A stretch of 64,000 nucleotides of DNA from Occultella gossypii (GTDB taxonomy: Bacteria > Actinomycetota > Actinomycetes > Actinomycetales > Beutenbergiaceae): positions 1 to 64,000 of the forward strand of contig NZ_JAGSHT010000025.1 in the NCBI RefSeq assembly GCF_019947135.1. Reading direction: 5' to 3'. Both the position numbers and the translations under genes were made by a program. The notes below the pieces were generated by a model. It did not search any database, was not told where the DNA came from, and saw nothing but the letters and a program-made list of their open reading frames with translations. Positions 8,709 through 17,913 of this stretch are shown one piece after another (position 1 is the first letter of the stretch; the number at the start of each line of letters is the position of its first letter).

Positions 8709-9764
8709 TCACAGATCGCTAGAGCGCGCGCCCCACAGATTCACGCCGCCGTCGCGCGCGTACCGATCGATCTCGGTGAGCTCGGCGGCGGTGAGGGTCG
8801 GCGCGTCGAGGGCGGCGAGGGTGTCGTCCAACTGAGCCACGCTGGAGGCACCCACCAGCGCAGTCGTGACGCGCGGGTCGCGCAGCACCCAGGTGACCGC
8901 CAGTTGTGCGAGCGTCTGGCCGCGCCGCTCGGCGATGGCATTCAGCGAACGGATCCGGCCGAGGTTGGCGGCCGTCAGGTACTCCGCCTTCAACGAGGTC
9001 CCCTTCGCGCCGCGCGAGTCGGCGGGCACGCCGTCGAGATAGCGGTCGGTGAGCATGCCCTGCGCCAGCGGCGAGAACACCACCAGACCGAGCCCGGCAT
9101 CCCCGGCGACGTCCAGGAGTGACTCGCCGGCGGGCCCCGGGTGCTCGATCCAGCGGTTGATCATCGAGTACGACGGCTGGTGCACGCTCAGACGCAGCCC
9201 GATCCGGTCCGCGACCGCCAGCGCCTCGCGGGTCCGCTGCGCCGAGTAGGACGAGATGCCCGCGTACCTGGCGCGGCCGGAGTCCACGGCGGTCCTGAGC
9301 GCGCCGAGCGTCTCCGCCAGTGGCGTGCTCGGGTCGTACCGGTGGCTGTAGAAGATGTCGACATGGTCCAGGCCGAGCCGCCGCAGCGAGGCGTCCAGGG
9401 AGGACAGCAGGTACTTGCGTGAGCCGCCCTCGCCGTACGGGCCCGGACCGGCTCGGTAGCCGGCCTTCGTGGTGATCACCAGCTCGTCCCGCAGTGCCCG
9501 GAGGTCGCCACGCAGCAGGGTGCCGAGGTTCTCCTCGGCGGCACCGACCGGCGGCCCGTAGTTGTTCGCCAGGTCCAGGTGGGTGATGCCGCGGTCGAAC
9601 GCGTGGTGAATGATCTCGCGCTGGCGGTCGATGGGCGTGGCGACGCCGAAGTTCTGCCACAGGCCGAGGGAGATGGTCGGCAGGTCCAAGCCGGAGTTCC
9701 CCGCTCGGCGCATCGGCATCCGGTCGTAACGGTCCTCGGCCGGGAACGCGGTGGGGGTGGTCAT
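8709..9764 (-). CDS. Aldo/keto reductase, L-glyceraldehyde-3-phosphate reductase-like
   Basis: A 351-residue NADPH-dependent aldo/keto reductase of the YghZ (Gpr) group. HLDLANNYGPP holds the catalytic Tyr69 with Asp64, Lys is in ELVITTKAGYR, and SPLAQGMLTDRYLDGVP plus the C-terminal cofactor loop are typical. E. coli YghZ (346 residues) reduces L-glyceraldehyde 3-phosphate and methylglyoxal; substrate here is by homology. Start ATG 9764 gives the family N-terminus DRYDRMPMRRAGNSGLDLP; TACGCT lies 8 bases upstream, so it may be leaderless. It diverges from the kinase gene at 9813. Confidence 0.88.
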   Translation of the reverse strand: MTTPTAFPAEDRYDRMPMRRAGNSGLDLPTISLGLWQNFGVATPIDRQREIIHHAFDRGITHLDLANNYGPPVGAAEENLGTLLRGDLRALRDELVITTKAGYRAGPGPYGEGGSRKYLLSSLDASLRRLGLDHVDIFYSHRYDPSTPLAETLGALRTAVDSGRARYAGISSYSAQRTREALAVADRIGLRLSVHQPSYSMINRWIEHPGPAGESLLDVAGDAGLGLVVFSPLAQGMLTDRYLDGVPADSRGAKGTSLKAEYLTAANLGRIRSLNAIAERRGQTLAQLAVTWVLRDPRVTTALVGASSVAQLDDTLAALDAPTLTAAELTEIDRYARDGGVNLWGARSSDL

Positions 9765-9812
9765 GGCCACCGAGCGTAGTGCGCCGATACTGGCGGCCCG
9801 TAGCGTTGGCCC

Positions 9813-10322
9813 ATGCTGATCGTCATGTCCGGGCCGCCGGGGGCCGGCAAGTCCCATCTGGCTGGTCGGATCGCCCGCGCCCTGGCCGTTCCGGTGCTCT
9901 CCGTCGACCCTGTCGAGGCCGCCATGTGGCGCGCCGGGGTCGGCGGGCCCGGCGCGTCGCTGCCGACGGGCCTGGCCGCCTATGTCGTGGTGGAGGCGCT
10001 CGCCGAGGACGTCCTCGCCCTGGGCCAGAGCGTGCTGGTCGACGCCGTCAACGCGGTGGAACCGGCGCGCGAGCAGTGGCGGGCGCTGGCGGACCGGGCC
10101 GGGGCACAGCTGCGGGTGGTGGACGTGATCTGCTCCGACCCGGATCTGCACCGGTCCCGGCTCGAGGGACGACGGCGGGACCTGGCCGGGTTCCCGGAGC
10201 CCACCTGGGCGCAGGTGTCGCAGGCAACCACGGCCCCGCCCTGGACCGTCCCGCACCTGCGCGTCGACACGGCCGATCCGGGTGACCCCCTGCCCCTCGT
10301 GCTGGCGCACCTGTGGCAGTGA
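9813..10322 (+). CDS. P-loop kinase-like ATPase (AAA_33)
   Basis: A 169-residue protein with Walker A GPPGAGKS at 7-14 and the small zeta-toxin/kinase fold (AAA_33). ICSDPDLHRSRLEGRRR resembles a lid segment. Members phosphorylate small molecules or nucleotides, but the substrate cannot be told. No antitoxin partner is adjacent, so a toxin role is not supported. TAGCGT ends 6 bases before ATG 9813, indicating a leaderless transcript. Confidence 0.75.
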   Translation: MLIVMSGPPGAGKSHLAGRIARALAVPVLSVDPVEAAMWRAGVGGPGASLPTGLAAYVVVEALAEDVLALGQSVLVDAVNAVEPAREQWRALADRAGAQLRVVDVICSDPDLHRSRLEGRRRDLAGFPEPTWAQVSQATTAPPWTVPHLRVDTADPGDPLPLVLAHLWQ

Positions 10323-10328
10323 GAAGGC

Positions 10329-10898
10329 TCAGGCGGGCGGCGTGAGGTGCCGTAGGTACTGCCGGCACACGTGCACCCGCCGATACCGCCGACGTATCTC
10401 TTCCTCATCGTCGATGCGGGCGTGTGCGAACGCGAACAGTGGTGCGCTCAGCGGCTCTGGCGCGGTGAAGCCCTCCAGTTCTGCGTCCGTCACCCTGCTG
10501 TCGGCGTACACCTGCAGATAGCGGTGGTTCTCCCGGAAGCCGCGGGCCAGGTACCAGCCGTTCGCGGCCTCGTCCCCGCGGGTCCACGCGTCCAGGGTGC
10601 GCGCGCCGGCCAGCCGCGGCAGCGCCGCGCCCAGGAGCCGGCTCGCGATGCCGGACCGTGCGTGATCGGGGTGCACGGCCACCGACTCGATGGTCGCCTC
10701 GACCCCGTCGAGGGCGACGTCGAGCAGGCCAACGACCGTTCCGCCGTCGTCCGCCACCAACTGAACCGACGGCAGGTCGTAGGTCGGGCGCTGCGTGTAC
10801 ACGTCGTCGTAGTACTCGGTCTCGAAGAAGCTCAGCAGCCGGCAACGCAGCCAGCTCGCGGCGTCGTCCGGCTGGTAGCCGCGGATGGTTGGTGGCAT
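10329..10898 (-). CDS. GNAT-family N-acetyltransferase
   Basis: A 189-residue acetyltransferase. The acetyl-CoA loop is in ESVAVHPDHARSGIASRLL and a C-terminal strand in NGWYLARGFREN. The residues after about 140 carry an extra helical tail. Acceptor unknown. Start ATG 10898 is preceded by AGGTGGGG on the minus strand and gives the family start IRGYQPDDAASW. Confidence 0.82.
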   Translation of the reverse strand: MPPTIRGYQPDDAASWLRCRLLSFFETEYYDDVYTQRPTYDLPSVQLVADDGGTVVGLLDVALDGVEATIESVAVHPDHARSGIASRLLGAALPRLAGARTLDAWTRGDEAANGWYLARGFRENHRYLQVYADSRVTDAELEGFTAPEPLSAPLFAFAHARIDDEEEIRRRYRRVHVCRQYLRHLTPPA

Positions 10899-11023
10899 GT
10901 CCCCACCTTGGCGACCCCGTCGGGCCCGGGCAATCGAATATGGGTGGCGCCGGCCCGCCTGCCACGGCAGGGTAGGGGGCACGCCGGAGAACCCGGCGGA
11001 CGAACGAACGAAGAGGTGTGACG

Positions 11024-11218
11024 ATGCCCGATCCCACAGATGCCGGACCCGACGAGGCCGCCCTGGCCGACTCGAAGGCGAAGATGCGTGAGGCCCTCGA
11101 GCGCAAGCGCGAGAAGGAGCACATGACCGCCGAGGGGCGTCGCAACACCGGGAGCGTGCACGGCTCCGAGGTCACCGGCGCCGAGGGTAAGCGGGTGTTC
11201 CGGCGCAAGTCCGGCTGA
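11024..11218 (+). CDS. DUF5302 small protein
   Basis: A 64-residue highly charged protein. SKAKMREALERKREKEH followed by NTGSVHGSE and the C-terminal GKRVFRRKSG match the actinobacterial DUF5302 family, whose role is unknown. Start ATG 11024, 7 bases after AAGAGG; GTG 11018 is an alternative. A strong terminator follows. Confidence 0.8.
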   Translation: MPDPTDAGPDEAALADSKAKMREALERKREKEHMTAEGRRNTGSVHGSEVTGAEGKRVFRRKSG

Positions 11219-11228
11219 GCCACGTGAC

Positions 11229-11275
11229 ACGGCGGGCCGGGCGATGGGGGAGTACCCCGTCGCCCGGCCCGCCGT
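11229..11275. terminator. Strong bidirectional terminator
   Basis: A perfect 16-base stem (11229-11244 with 11260-11275) extended by an inner GGGG/CCCC stem, giving about 21 paired positions. It lies between the convergent DUF5302 gene and serA. Confidence 0.85.
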
Positions 11276-11293
11276 TCGCGTCTGTCCGGTGGT

Positions 11294-12526
11294 TCAGTCC
11301 TCGGAGTCGGGGTGCAACGCCCGCACCCGGATCGTCGGCTCCATCTCAAGCAGTTCGGCGAGCTCGGACGCCGGCAGGTCGGTGCTGAGGTCGGTCACCA
11401 CGTAGCCCACGTCGCCGGAGGTGCTGAGCACCTGGCTCTCGATGTTCGCACCACCCGCGGCCAGCGTCCGGTTCACCGCGGCGAGGACGCCCGGCACGTT
11501 GCGGTGCAGGTGCGCGATCCGGTGGGAGCCGTCTCGGGGGCGGTCCAGGATCAGCGCGGGGACGTTGACGCTCAGCGCCGTGGCGCCGGTCTCGAGGTAG
11601 TCGCGCAGCTTGCCGGCGACGAACATGCCGATGTCCTTCTGTGCCTCCTCGGTGGAGCCGCCCACGTGCGGGGTGAGGATCACGTTCGGGAGGTCGCGCA
11701 GCTCGGACTCGAACGCGTCGCCCTGGGACTTGGGCTCCTCGGCGAAGACGTCCACCGCGGCACCGACGATCCTCCCCGAGACGATCTGGTCACGCAGGTG
11801 GGCGTAGTCCACGAGGAAGCCGCGGGAGAGGTTCAGGAAGATCGACCCTTCCTTCATCCGGGCGAACTGGGCCGGTCCGAACATGCCCGCGTTGCCGGGC
11901 CGCCCGTCCACGTGCAGCGTGACCACGTCCGCCACGTCCAGCAGCTCGTCGAGGCTGCGCATCCGCTGGGCGTTGCCCAGCGCGAGCTTCTCGGCGGTGT
12001 CGTAGAACACCACGCGCATCCCGAGGGCTTCCGCGAGCACCGAGAGCTGGGTGCCGATGTTCCCGTACCCGACGATGCCGAGGGTGCGGCCGCGCACCTC
12101 ATGTGCGCCCGTCGCCGACTTGTCCCAGGTGCCGGCGTGCAGCGCCTTGTCCTTCTCGGTGAGCCGCCGGGTCAGCGCGATGATCTCGGCGAGGGCCAGT
12201 TCCACAACGGAGCGGGTGTTCGAGAACGGCGCGTTGAACGCCGCGACGCCACGGCCGGCTGCGGCGCGTAGGTCGATCTGGTTCGTCCCGATGCAGAACG
12301 CCCCGACGGCGAGCAGATCGGGTGCGCTCTCCAGCACCCGGGCCGTCAGGTTCGTCTTGGATCGGATGCCGAGGACGTCGACGCCCTGGAGCGCCTCGAT
12401 CAGCTCGTCCTCGTCGAGGGCACCCTTGGCGGTGACCACCTCGACGCCGGCGTGCATCAGCAGTTCTCTGCCGAGCGGATGGATGTTTTCCAGAAGGAGC
12501 GCCTTGACCACGGCCCTATCGTCCAC
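11294..12526 (-). CDS. serA: D-3-phosphoglycerate dehydrogenase
   Basis: First enzyme of serine synthesis, oxidising 3-phosphoglycerate to 3-phosphohydroxypyruvate with NAD. It is 410 residues, the short E. coli-like form with one C-terminal ACT domain (about 335-410), not the long form with an extra ASB domain known from M. tuberculosis. Rossmann motif GYGNIG, active-site SRG and HVGGST are present. The ACT domain allows feedback by serine. Start GTG 12526 or GTG 12511; no strong ribosome site separates them. Confidence 0.95.
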   Translation of the reverse strand: MDDRAVVKALLLENIHPLGRELLMHAGVEVVTAKGALDEDELIEALQGVDVLGIRSKTNLTARVLESAPDLLAVGAFCIGTNQIDLRAAAGRGVAAFNAPFSNTRSVVELALAEIIALTRRLTEKDKALHAGTWDKSATGAHEVRGRTLGIVGYGNIGTQLSVLAEALGMRVVFYDTAEKLALGNAQRMRSLDELLDVADVVTLHVDGRPGNAGMFGPAQFARMKEGSIFLNLSRGFLVDYAHLRDQIVSGRIVGAAVDVFAEEPKSQGDAFESELRDLPNVILTPHVGGSTEEAQKDIGMFVAGKLRDYLETGATALSVNVPALILDRPRDGSHRIAHLHRNVPGVLAAVNRTLAAGGANIESQVLSTSGDVGYVVTDLSTDLPASELAELLEMEPTIRVRALHPDSED

Positions 12527-12557
12527 CTGCGCGGCCCAGGAACAAAAACGCGACCAG

Positions 12558-14771
12558 TCAGTGGACGTCGGCGAGGCCCTCTGGCAGCGGCCCGTGATGC
12601 ACCACGTGCAGGCGCCGGGTCGGCCGGGTCATCGCCACGTAGAGATCGCCGGCGCGGTCCGACTCGGGCATCAGCTCGGCCGGTTCGCCGAGCACGACGA
12701 CGTCGAACTCCAGTCCCTTGCTGCCCGCCGGGTCGAGCAGGACCACCTCATCGGTGAGGTCGACCAGGGCCGACACCCCGAGAACCTCGAGCAGCTCCGC
12801 GTGGCGGTGCCGCGCCGCGACCACGGCGAGCCGGCCGCCGGCGAGGTTCTTCCGCTCGGCCTCGACGGCCGCACGCAGCCCTGTCGTCAGGTCGTCGACC
12901 CGCGTGATCGCCAGGGCGTCGTCGATGTCCCGGGCCGAGGTGACCGGCGTCGGCGGGTGCTCGGGGTCGGCCGCGATCGCCACCCGCCGGGCGGCGTCCA
13001 TGATGTCCGACGGCGTCCGGTAGTTCACTGTGAGGGTCGCCAACCGCCACCGGCCGCGCAGCGGCCCGTCGAGGGTCGCTCCCCAGTCCGAGGTGCCGGC
13101 CCGGGCCGATGTCTGCGAGACGTCGCCGACGATGGTCATCGACCGGGTCGGGTTGCGGCGCAGCAGCGCGCGCCAGGCCATCGCGGAGAGCTCCTGGGCC
13201 TCGTCGACCACGACGTGCCCGTAGGTCCAGCTGCGGTCCGCGTACGCGCGTTCGGCCGTCGTCTGCCGGGGACCGGAGGTCGCGAACCGGTCGGCGAGGA
13301 CCTCGGCGGAGACCATGCCGCCGCCCGCGCCGCTGGCCTCCAGGACCTCGCGGGCGTACTCGACCTCCTGCGCACGCTGGGTCTCGGCCTCGCGGGCCCG
13401 GGCCCGGTCGGCCTCCTCGTCCGCACCGATGAGTTCGGCGGCCTCGTCGATGAGCGGGACGTCGGCGGGGGTCCATTCGCCGTCGGTCCGCTCGAGCAGT
13501 CTGCGCTCGGTGGCGGTCAGCATCGGGGCAGCGTCCGCGAGCCGGTGCGGTTTCGCGTACAGGTCGGCCAGCAGGCCGGTCGCGGACAACGGCATCCAGC
13601 ACAGGTTCAGTGCCACCCGCACGTCTCGCGCGGAGCGGAGCTCCTCGAGCACCTCCACGTGGTCGTCCTCACCGAGACCGGGGACCATCTCGGCGTACTG
13701 ACGGGACAGGGCGGTGAGCATCTGGCGCACGAACGTCACCCGGGCGAGGTTGTGCGGCGTGCGCCCTCGCCGGGCCCGGGCCTGGGCCTCGCGCACCTCG
13801 GCCGGACGCAGTGTGAGCCGGACCGAGCCGACCTTCAGCTCCCGCTCCGGCAGCACCCGCTGCCGGGCCCGCACGGCCGAGCCGATGATCCGCGCCCACA
13901 CGGCGCGGCCCTTGATCTCGGCGACCCGGTCCGGCTCGATGCCGCGTGCGCTCACGCCCGGTACCAGGTCGGCCATCGTCGAGGCGACCACGCCGGTCTC
14001 ACCGAGGGAGGGCAGCACCTGCTCGATGTAGCGCAGGAACACCCGGCTCGGCCCGATCATCAGGACTCCGGACCGCTCGAGGCGCTGCCGGTGCGCGTAC
14101 AGCAGATAGGCGGCGCGGTGCAGGGCCACCGCGGTCTTCCCGGTGCCGGGGCCGCCCTGGACCACCAGGACCCCGTCCAGGCTGGAGCGGATCACCGCGT
14201 CCTGCTCGGCCTGGATGGTGGCCACGATGTCGCCCATCCGGCCGGTGCGCTGGGCGTTCAACGCGGCCAGCAGGGCGCCCTCGCCGGAGAGGTTCACCTC
14301 GGCGGCATCGGTGAGTGCGTCCAGGTCGAGCACGTCGTCCTCGACCGCGATCACCTTGCGCGCGCGGGTCTGCAGGTGCCGGCGTAGGACCAGGTCACCG
14401 GGGGCCGCCGCGGTCGCCTGGTAGAAGGCGCGGGCAGCCGGTGCCCGCCAGTCGGTGAGCATGGGGGCGTGGTCGTCGTCCGAGAGGCCGATCCGCCCGA
14501 CGTACCGGCGCCCGCCGTCGCGCAGGTCCATCCGTCCGAACACGAGCCTGTCCTCGACCGCGTCGAGCTGGGCGAGGCGGTCCTCGTACAGGGTCGCGAA
14601 CGCGTCGCGCTCGGAGCGGTTCTGGGGCGAGCCCGACGGACCTTCGCGCCGCACCTGCGCCAGCCGCTGGGTGGTGTGCTCGCGCAACTCGTCCAGGCGG
14701 GCATAGACGGCGTCCAGATACGTCTGCTCGGCGAACGGCACGATGTTCTTGGTGGGTTCGGTCGCGGTCAC
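12558..14771 (-). CDS. HelD/HelR-like RNA polymerase-recycling helicase
   Basis: A 737-residue UvrD/Rep-type superfamily 1 ATPase with the N-terminal coiled-coil arm (about 14-75) typical of HelD/HelR. Walker A GGPGTGKT at 206-213, Walker B VVVDEAQELS, motif III IVGDVSQT, motif V KGLEFDVVVLG, motif VI YVAMTRPTRRLHVVHH. Actinobacterial HelD proteins bind RNA polymerase, release nucleic acid from stalled complexes and, in Streptomyces HelR, can displace rifampin. No rifamycin-associated element was seen upstream. UvrD is an alternative, but the N-terminal arm and the order of segments favour HelD. Confidence 0.88.
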   Translation of the reverse strand: MTATEPTKNIVPFAEQTYLDAVYARLDELREHTTQRLAQVRREGPSGSPQNRSERDAFATLYEDRLAQLDAVEDRLVFGRMDLRDGGRRYVGRIGLSDDDHAPMLTDWRAPAARAFYQATAAAPGDLVLRRHLQTRARKVIAVEDDVLDLDALTDAAEVNLSGEGALLAALNAQRTGRMGDIVATIQAEQDAVIRSSLDGVLVVQGGPGTGKTAVALHRAAYLLYAHRQRLERSGVLMIGPSRVFLRYIEQVLPSLGETGVVASTMADLVPGVSARGIEPDRVAEIKGRAVWARIIGSAVRARQRVLPERELKVGSVRLTLRPAEVREAQARARRGRTPHNLARVTFVRQMLTALSRQYAEMVPGLGEDDHVEVLEELRSARDVRVALNLCWMPLSATGLLADLYAKPHRLADAAPMLTATERRLLERTDGEWTPADVPLIDEAAELIGADEEADRARAREAETQRAQEVEYAREVLEASGAGGGMVSAEVLADRFATSGPRQTTAERAYADRSWTYGHVVVDEAQELSAMAWRALLRRNPTRSMTIVGDVSQTSARAGTSDWGATLDGPLRGRWRLATLTVNYRTPSDIMDAARRVAIAADPEHPPTPVTSARDIDDALAITRVDDLTTGLRAAVEAERKNLAGGRLAVVAARHRHAELLEVLGVSALVDLTDEVVLLDPAGSKGLEFDVVVLGEPAELMPESDRAGDLYVAMTRPTRRLHVVHHGPLPEGLADVH

Positions 14772-14951
14772 GATGTGATCGGATCTCCCTCAGTGCTCGG
14801 CGGCAGTTCTCGGTGCTCCGTGGATCGGACGGCCGTCCATTATCCCCCTGATCGGCGAGGTCCGCGCCGCGATGTCCACTCTCCGGTCGAGGAGGATGAT
14901 GGGGAATGACACCGGCGGTCCTCGTGTTGGATCGGGGGAGAGGTGAGTGAC

Positions 14952-15878
14952 ATGACGAAGGACCCACGAGAGTTGTACAGCCGCAGCGACGGCCCGGTGG
15001 ACCTGCGCGACGGCGAGGTGCCGGTACTGGTGCATGCCCTGCAGGGAGCCATGGACGCCGGCCACGCCGGTCGGCTGATGGCCCGCCACCTGACCCGCAA
15101 GCTGCCCAGTGAGCGACTCATCGACTTCGATGTGGACGCGCTCCTGGACTACCGTTCCCGCCGCCCGTCGATGGTGTTCGACGACGGCGCGTGGACGTCC
15201 TACGAGGACCCCGAGCTCGTCGTGGACCTGATCCGCGACGACGAGGGCGCGCCGGTGCTGCTCCTGCACGGGCTGGAGCCGGACCTGCAGTGGGAACGGT
15301 TCGTCGCGGCCGTGCGCACCATCATCGAGGACTTCGGCGTGACCACCACGATCGGTGTGCACGGCGTGCCCATGGGTGTGCCCCACACCCGCCCGATGAC
15401 GGTCACGGCGCACGCCACCCGGGCGGATCTGATCGGGGAGCACCCGAACTACTTCTCCAACGTCCAGGTGCCCGGCACCGTCTCGGCACTGCTCGAGTTC
15501 CGGCTCGGCCAGGAGGGGCGCGACGCGCTCGGCTACGCGGTCAACGTGCCGCACTACCTGGCCCAGATGGAGTACCCGCAGGCGGCCGCGGAACTTGTCC
15601 GGCAGATCTCGCGCACCACGGGGCTGAGCCTGCCAGTCGGTGACCTCGAGGCGGCCGGGGCGAAGGTGCGGGCGGACATCGACCGGCAGGTGTCCGGCTC
15701 CGAGGAGGTCGGCGCCGTCGTGCACGCGCTCGAGACCCAGTTCGACTCGTTCCTCAGCGCTAACGGTGAGCCCGGGCGCGGATCTCTGACCGCACCGGCG
15801 GAGGAACTGCCCAGCGCCGATGAGCTCGGCGCGCAGTTCGAGGCCTACCTTGCCGGCCAGGACGGCGAGGGCGACTGA
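14952..15878 (+). CDS. PAC2-family protein
   Basis: A 308-residue protein of the PAC2 family (proteasome-assembly-chaperone-like fold), common in actinobacteria. HALQGAMDAGHAGRLM, HGLEPDLQWERF and GVHGVPMGVPHTRPM are characteristic. Function is unknown; a link to the proteasome is family-name inference only. Start ATG 14952, 8 bases after GGGGGAGAGG (14934-14943); GTG 14943 is an alternative. Confidence 0.9.
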   Translation: MTKDPRELYSRSDGPVDLRDGEVPVLVHALQGAMDAGHAGRLMARHLTRKLPSERLIDFDVDALLDYRSRRPSMVFDDGAWTSYEDPELVVDLIRDDEGAPVLLLHGLEPDLQWERFVAAVRTIIEDFGVTTTIGVHGVPMGVPHTRPMTVTAHATRADLIGEHPNYFSNVQVPGTVSALLEFRLGQEGRDALGYAVNVPHYLAQMEYPQAAAELVRQISRTTGLSLPVGDLEAAGAKVRADIDRQVSGSEEVGAVVHALETQFDSFLSANGEPGRGSLTAPAEELPSADELGAQFEAYLAGQDGEGD

Positions 15879-15896
15879 CGAGGGGCCGCCCCTGGT

Positions 15897-15920
15897 CCAC
15901 TGATTCACGCGAATCAGTGG
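15897..15920. terminator. Hairpin terminator after the PAC2 gene
   Basis: A perfect 10-base stem, CCACTGATTC (15897-15906) and GAATCAGTGG (15911-15920), around ACGC, 19 bases after the PAC2 stop. AATTCTT follows. Confidence 0.75.
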
Positions 15921-16141
15921 AATTCTTGACGAAGACCATGCCAGACTTACCGGTGTTGCAGGCGTTTCACTTACGTACGACCCGGGGCAAGCACAACCGG
16001 TGCAGGTCTCACGGACGAACGAGTGGGGCCATTGAGGTGCCATGAGTCCGTCCACACTGGCGTGGGGCGAAGCATTGCGGCATCACCCGGGGTGGGCACA
16101 AGGGCCCTCCCCAGAATTGTCCCCGGAAGGACACGCACAAC

Positions 16142-16345
16142 ATGGCACAGGGAACCGTCAAGTGGTTCAACGCTGAGAAGGGCTATGGCTTCATCGCCCA
16201 GGACGGCGGCGGCGACGACGTCTTCGTCCACTACTCGGCCATTCAGTCCGACGGCTACCGCAGCCTCGAAGAGGCCCAGCGCGTCGAGTTCGAGATCACC
16301 CAGGGCCCGAAGGGCCCGCAGGCGGAGAGCGTTCGCGCCGTCTGA
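16142..16345 (+). CDS. Cold-shock protein CspA family
   Basis: A 67-residue single cold-shock domain that binds single-stranded nucleic acid as an RNA chaperone. RNP-1 is KGYGFIAQ and RNP-2 is VFVHYSAI. Length is normal. The upstream 220 bases after the PAC2 terminator are non-coding and may form a long leader as in other csp genes; TTGACG at 15926-15931 is a possible -35. A GC hairpin follows the gene. Confidence 0.97.
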   Translation: MAQGTVKWFNAEKGYGFIAQDGGGDDVFVHYSAIQSDGYRSLEEAQRVEFEITQGPKGPQAESVRAV

Positions 16346-16356
16346 TCTCGCTCGGT

Positions 16357-16391
16357 GAGGGGGCCCGCATCCACTGGGTGCGGGCCCTCTC
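16357..16391. terminator. Terminator after the cold-shock gene
   Basis: A 13-base stem with one G-T pair: GAGGGGGCCCGCA (16357-16369) and TGCGGGCCCTCTC (16379-16391). It lies 12 bases after the csp stop and faces the convergent gene ending at 16423. Confidence 0.8.
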
Positions 16392-16422
16392 GCATGTCCG
16401 GACCCGCCGTGGCGCGCACCGC

Positions 16423-17364
16423 TCAGGACGAGTGGTCGACGGCGGCGCTCACCTGGGTGGGCCCATCGCCCTCGGCCTTGGTCGCCTCGGGCGCCGGGCC
16501 CGCCTCGACCGCCGGCGGCGGGTCCGTGAAGGGGCGCGAGGTGCCCACGAACACGTCGAACGCGGAGCCGTGGACCAGGCTCGCCGGCGCCGGCAGGGTC
16601 CGCACCCGCCGGTCCAGATGGGCCAGGGGCAGCGGCTCGGCGGAGCCGACCAGCACGACGTTGCCGTACCGGCGGCCCTTCAGCACGCCCGGCTCCGCGA
16701 TCACGGCGGTGTGCTCGAACACCTCGGCCACGGTCGCCGCCTCCCGACGGGCCAGTGGCAGCGGTGGATGGTCGGCGGTGTTCGCCAGGTAGAGCCCGCC
16801 GGGCGCGAGGACCCGGGCCACCTCGCGGGTGAACTCGACGGTGCGTAGGTGCGCCGGGACGGATCGGTCCGCGAACGCGTCCCGGATGACGGCGTCGTAG
16901 CTGTCGGTGCGGGCGGTCGTCGTGGTGCGCCGGGCGTCGTCGACCCGGATCCGGAGCAGGGGGGAGCGGGGCAGGTCGAACCAGTCGCGCACGTACTGGG
17001 CGAGGAGGGCGTCGACCTCGACGGCGAGCTGCCGCGACTCCGGCCAGGTAGCGTCCACCGCCCGGGCCAGGGCGCAGCCGGCCGCACCCAGGTGCAGGGC
17101 CCGGACGCCGCCGCCCTCGGGCAGGGACTCCTCAAGCGCGGCGAGCATCTGCTGCATGTACTCGAACATCAGCCGACGGGGGTCGGCGAGGTCGAGATGG
17201 GAGCTCTCCACACCGTCGAGGAGGACCAGCACGCCATCCGGATCGGCATTGTCGGTGGTCAGTTCTACAGTCGACAGCGAGGTTGGAACGGGGCCGGTCG
17301 GCCACGGCGACCGCTGCGATCGTTGCGGAACGGCGCGGGAGCGCGGTGAGCGGCGGCGGGCCAT
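16423..17364 (-). CDS. Spermidine synthase-like methyltransferase-fold protein
   Basis: A 313-residue protein with the spermidine-synthase/SAM-dependent fold: a SAM-type glycine motif ALHLGAAGCALARA, VEVDALL after beta-2 and YDAVIRDAFAD at the motif where spermidine synthases bind the amine. It lacks the membrane domain of fused MFS-SpeE proteins. Polyamine synthesis is not demonstrated; many actinobacterial relatives have no known role. The tail after about 280 is acidic and low complexity. ATG 17364 lies 6 bases after TACGGT, so probably leaderless. The shared divergent region holds a perfect LexA box. Confidence 0.75.
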   Translation of the reverse strand: MARRRSPRSRAVPQRSQRSPWPTGPVPTSLSTVELTTDNADPDGVLVLLDGVESSHLDLADPRRLMFEYMQQMLAALEESLPEGGGVRALHLGAAGCALARAVDATWPESRQLAVEVDALLAQYVRDWFDLPRSPLLRIRVDDARRTTTTARTDSYDAVIRDAFADRSVPAHLRTVEFTREVARVLAPGGLYLANTADHPPLPLARREAATVAEVFEHTAVIAEPGVLKGRRYGNVVLVGSAEPLPLAHLDRRVRTLPAPASLVHGSAFDVFVGTSRPFTDPPPAVEAGPAPEATKAEGDGPTQVSAAVDHSS

Positions 17365-17380
17365 GGACAGACCGTACCTC

Positions 17381-17409
17381 TTGACAGGTTCGAACACGTG
17401 TTCGATACT
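17381..17409 (+). promoter_or_regulatory. Promoter of the HEPN-dinB unit
   Basis: Consensus -35 TTGACA (17381-17386), 17-base spacer and -10 GATACT (17404-17409). The LexA box fills the spacer, so repression by LexA would be direct. Confidence 0.75.
17390..17405. promoter_or_regulatory. Perfect LexA box
   Basis: TCGAACACGTGTTCGA is a perfect 16-base palindrome and matches every defined position of the actinobacterial SOS box. It lies between -35 and -10 of the HEPN-dinB promoter and about 25 bases upstream of the divergent spermidine-synthase-like gene. Confidence 0.92.
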
Positions 17410-17480
17410 GGATGGAGATCGAACACCGGCCCGGCAGCCCGGCGGTCGATCGAAGGTGGAACAGGACGGAGGCAGGCGAG

Positions 17481-17906
17481 ATGGCGGCATACACGAGTCC
17501 CGAGCAGCTCCTGCGTCGCGCCCAGGCCGAGCTCGACGAGGTCGGGGTCGGTACCGGCGCACGCTCGGTGTTCCTGCATGCCCACATGGCCGGGCTCCGC
17601 GCGGCGGCCGCGGTCGTCGCCGTCGGAACGGGAGCGGTCCCGGTGCCGGCCAGGCGTCGGCGTGCCGTGCGCAGCGTCTGGGAGCAACTCGCCGAGGCGG
17701 GCGAGCAGTGGCAGCCTTGGGCCGTGTACTTCGCAAGCGGTGCTCCGATCAGGGCGGCGATCGACTCCGACCGGGATGTCGCGCTGAGCGTCGAGCGCGC
17801 CCAGGAGACGTTCGAGGCGGCGACCGAGTTCCTCGGGCTCGCAGGAGAGCACGTGCTGCGGGCGTCCGCGGCGCGGGACCTGCGTGTGTCCGCGTTGGCG
17901 TCATGA
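17481..17906 (+). CDS. SAV_6107-type HEPN-domain protein
   Basis: A 141-residue all-helical protein. The order of motifs, LLRRAQAEL, then HAHMAGLRAAAAVVA, RRRRAVRSVWEQLAE and WAVYFASGA, matches the SAV_6107 HEPN family that commonly lies beside dinB in actinobacteria. No canonical R-x4-6-H nuclease motif is evident, so it may be non-catalytic. It ends 7 bases before dinB and follows an SOS promoter, so it is probably induced with DNA polymerase IV. Start ATG 17481, 8 bases after CGGAGG; the leader is about 65 bases. Confidence 0.75.
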   Translation: MAAYTSPEQLLRRAQAELDEVGVGTGARSVFLHAHMAGLRAAAAVVAVGTGAVPVPARRRRAVRSVWEQLAEAGEQWQPWAVYFASGAPIRAAIDSDRDVALSVERAQETFEAATEFLGLAGEHVLRASAARDLRVSALAS

Positions 17907-17913
17907 GACCGGT

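Noticed and set aside
9813-10322. Zeta-type toxin
   Set aside because: The P-loop kinase fold fits, but there is no adjacent antitoxin gene.
14772-14942. Rifamycin-associated element upstream of the HelD/HelR-like gene
   Set aside because: No inverted repeat of the known type was found in this gap.
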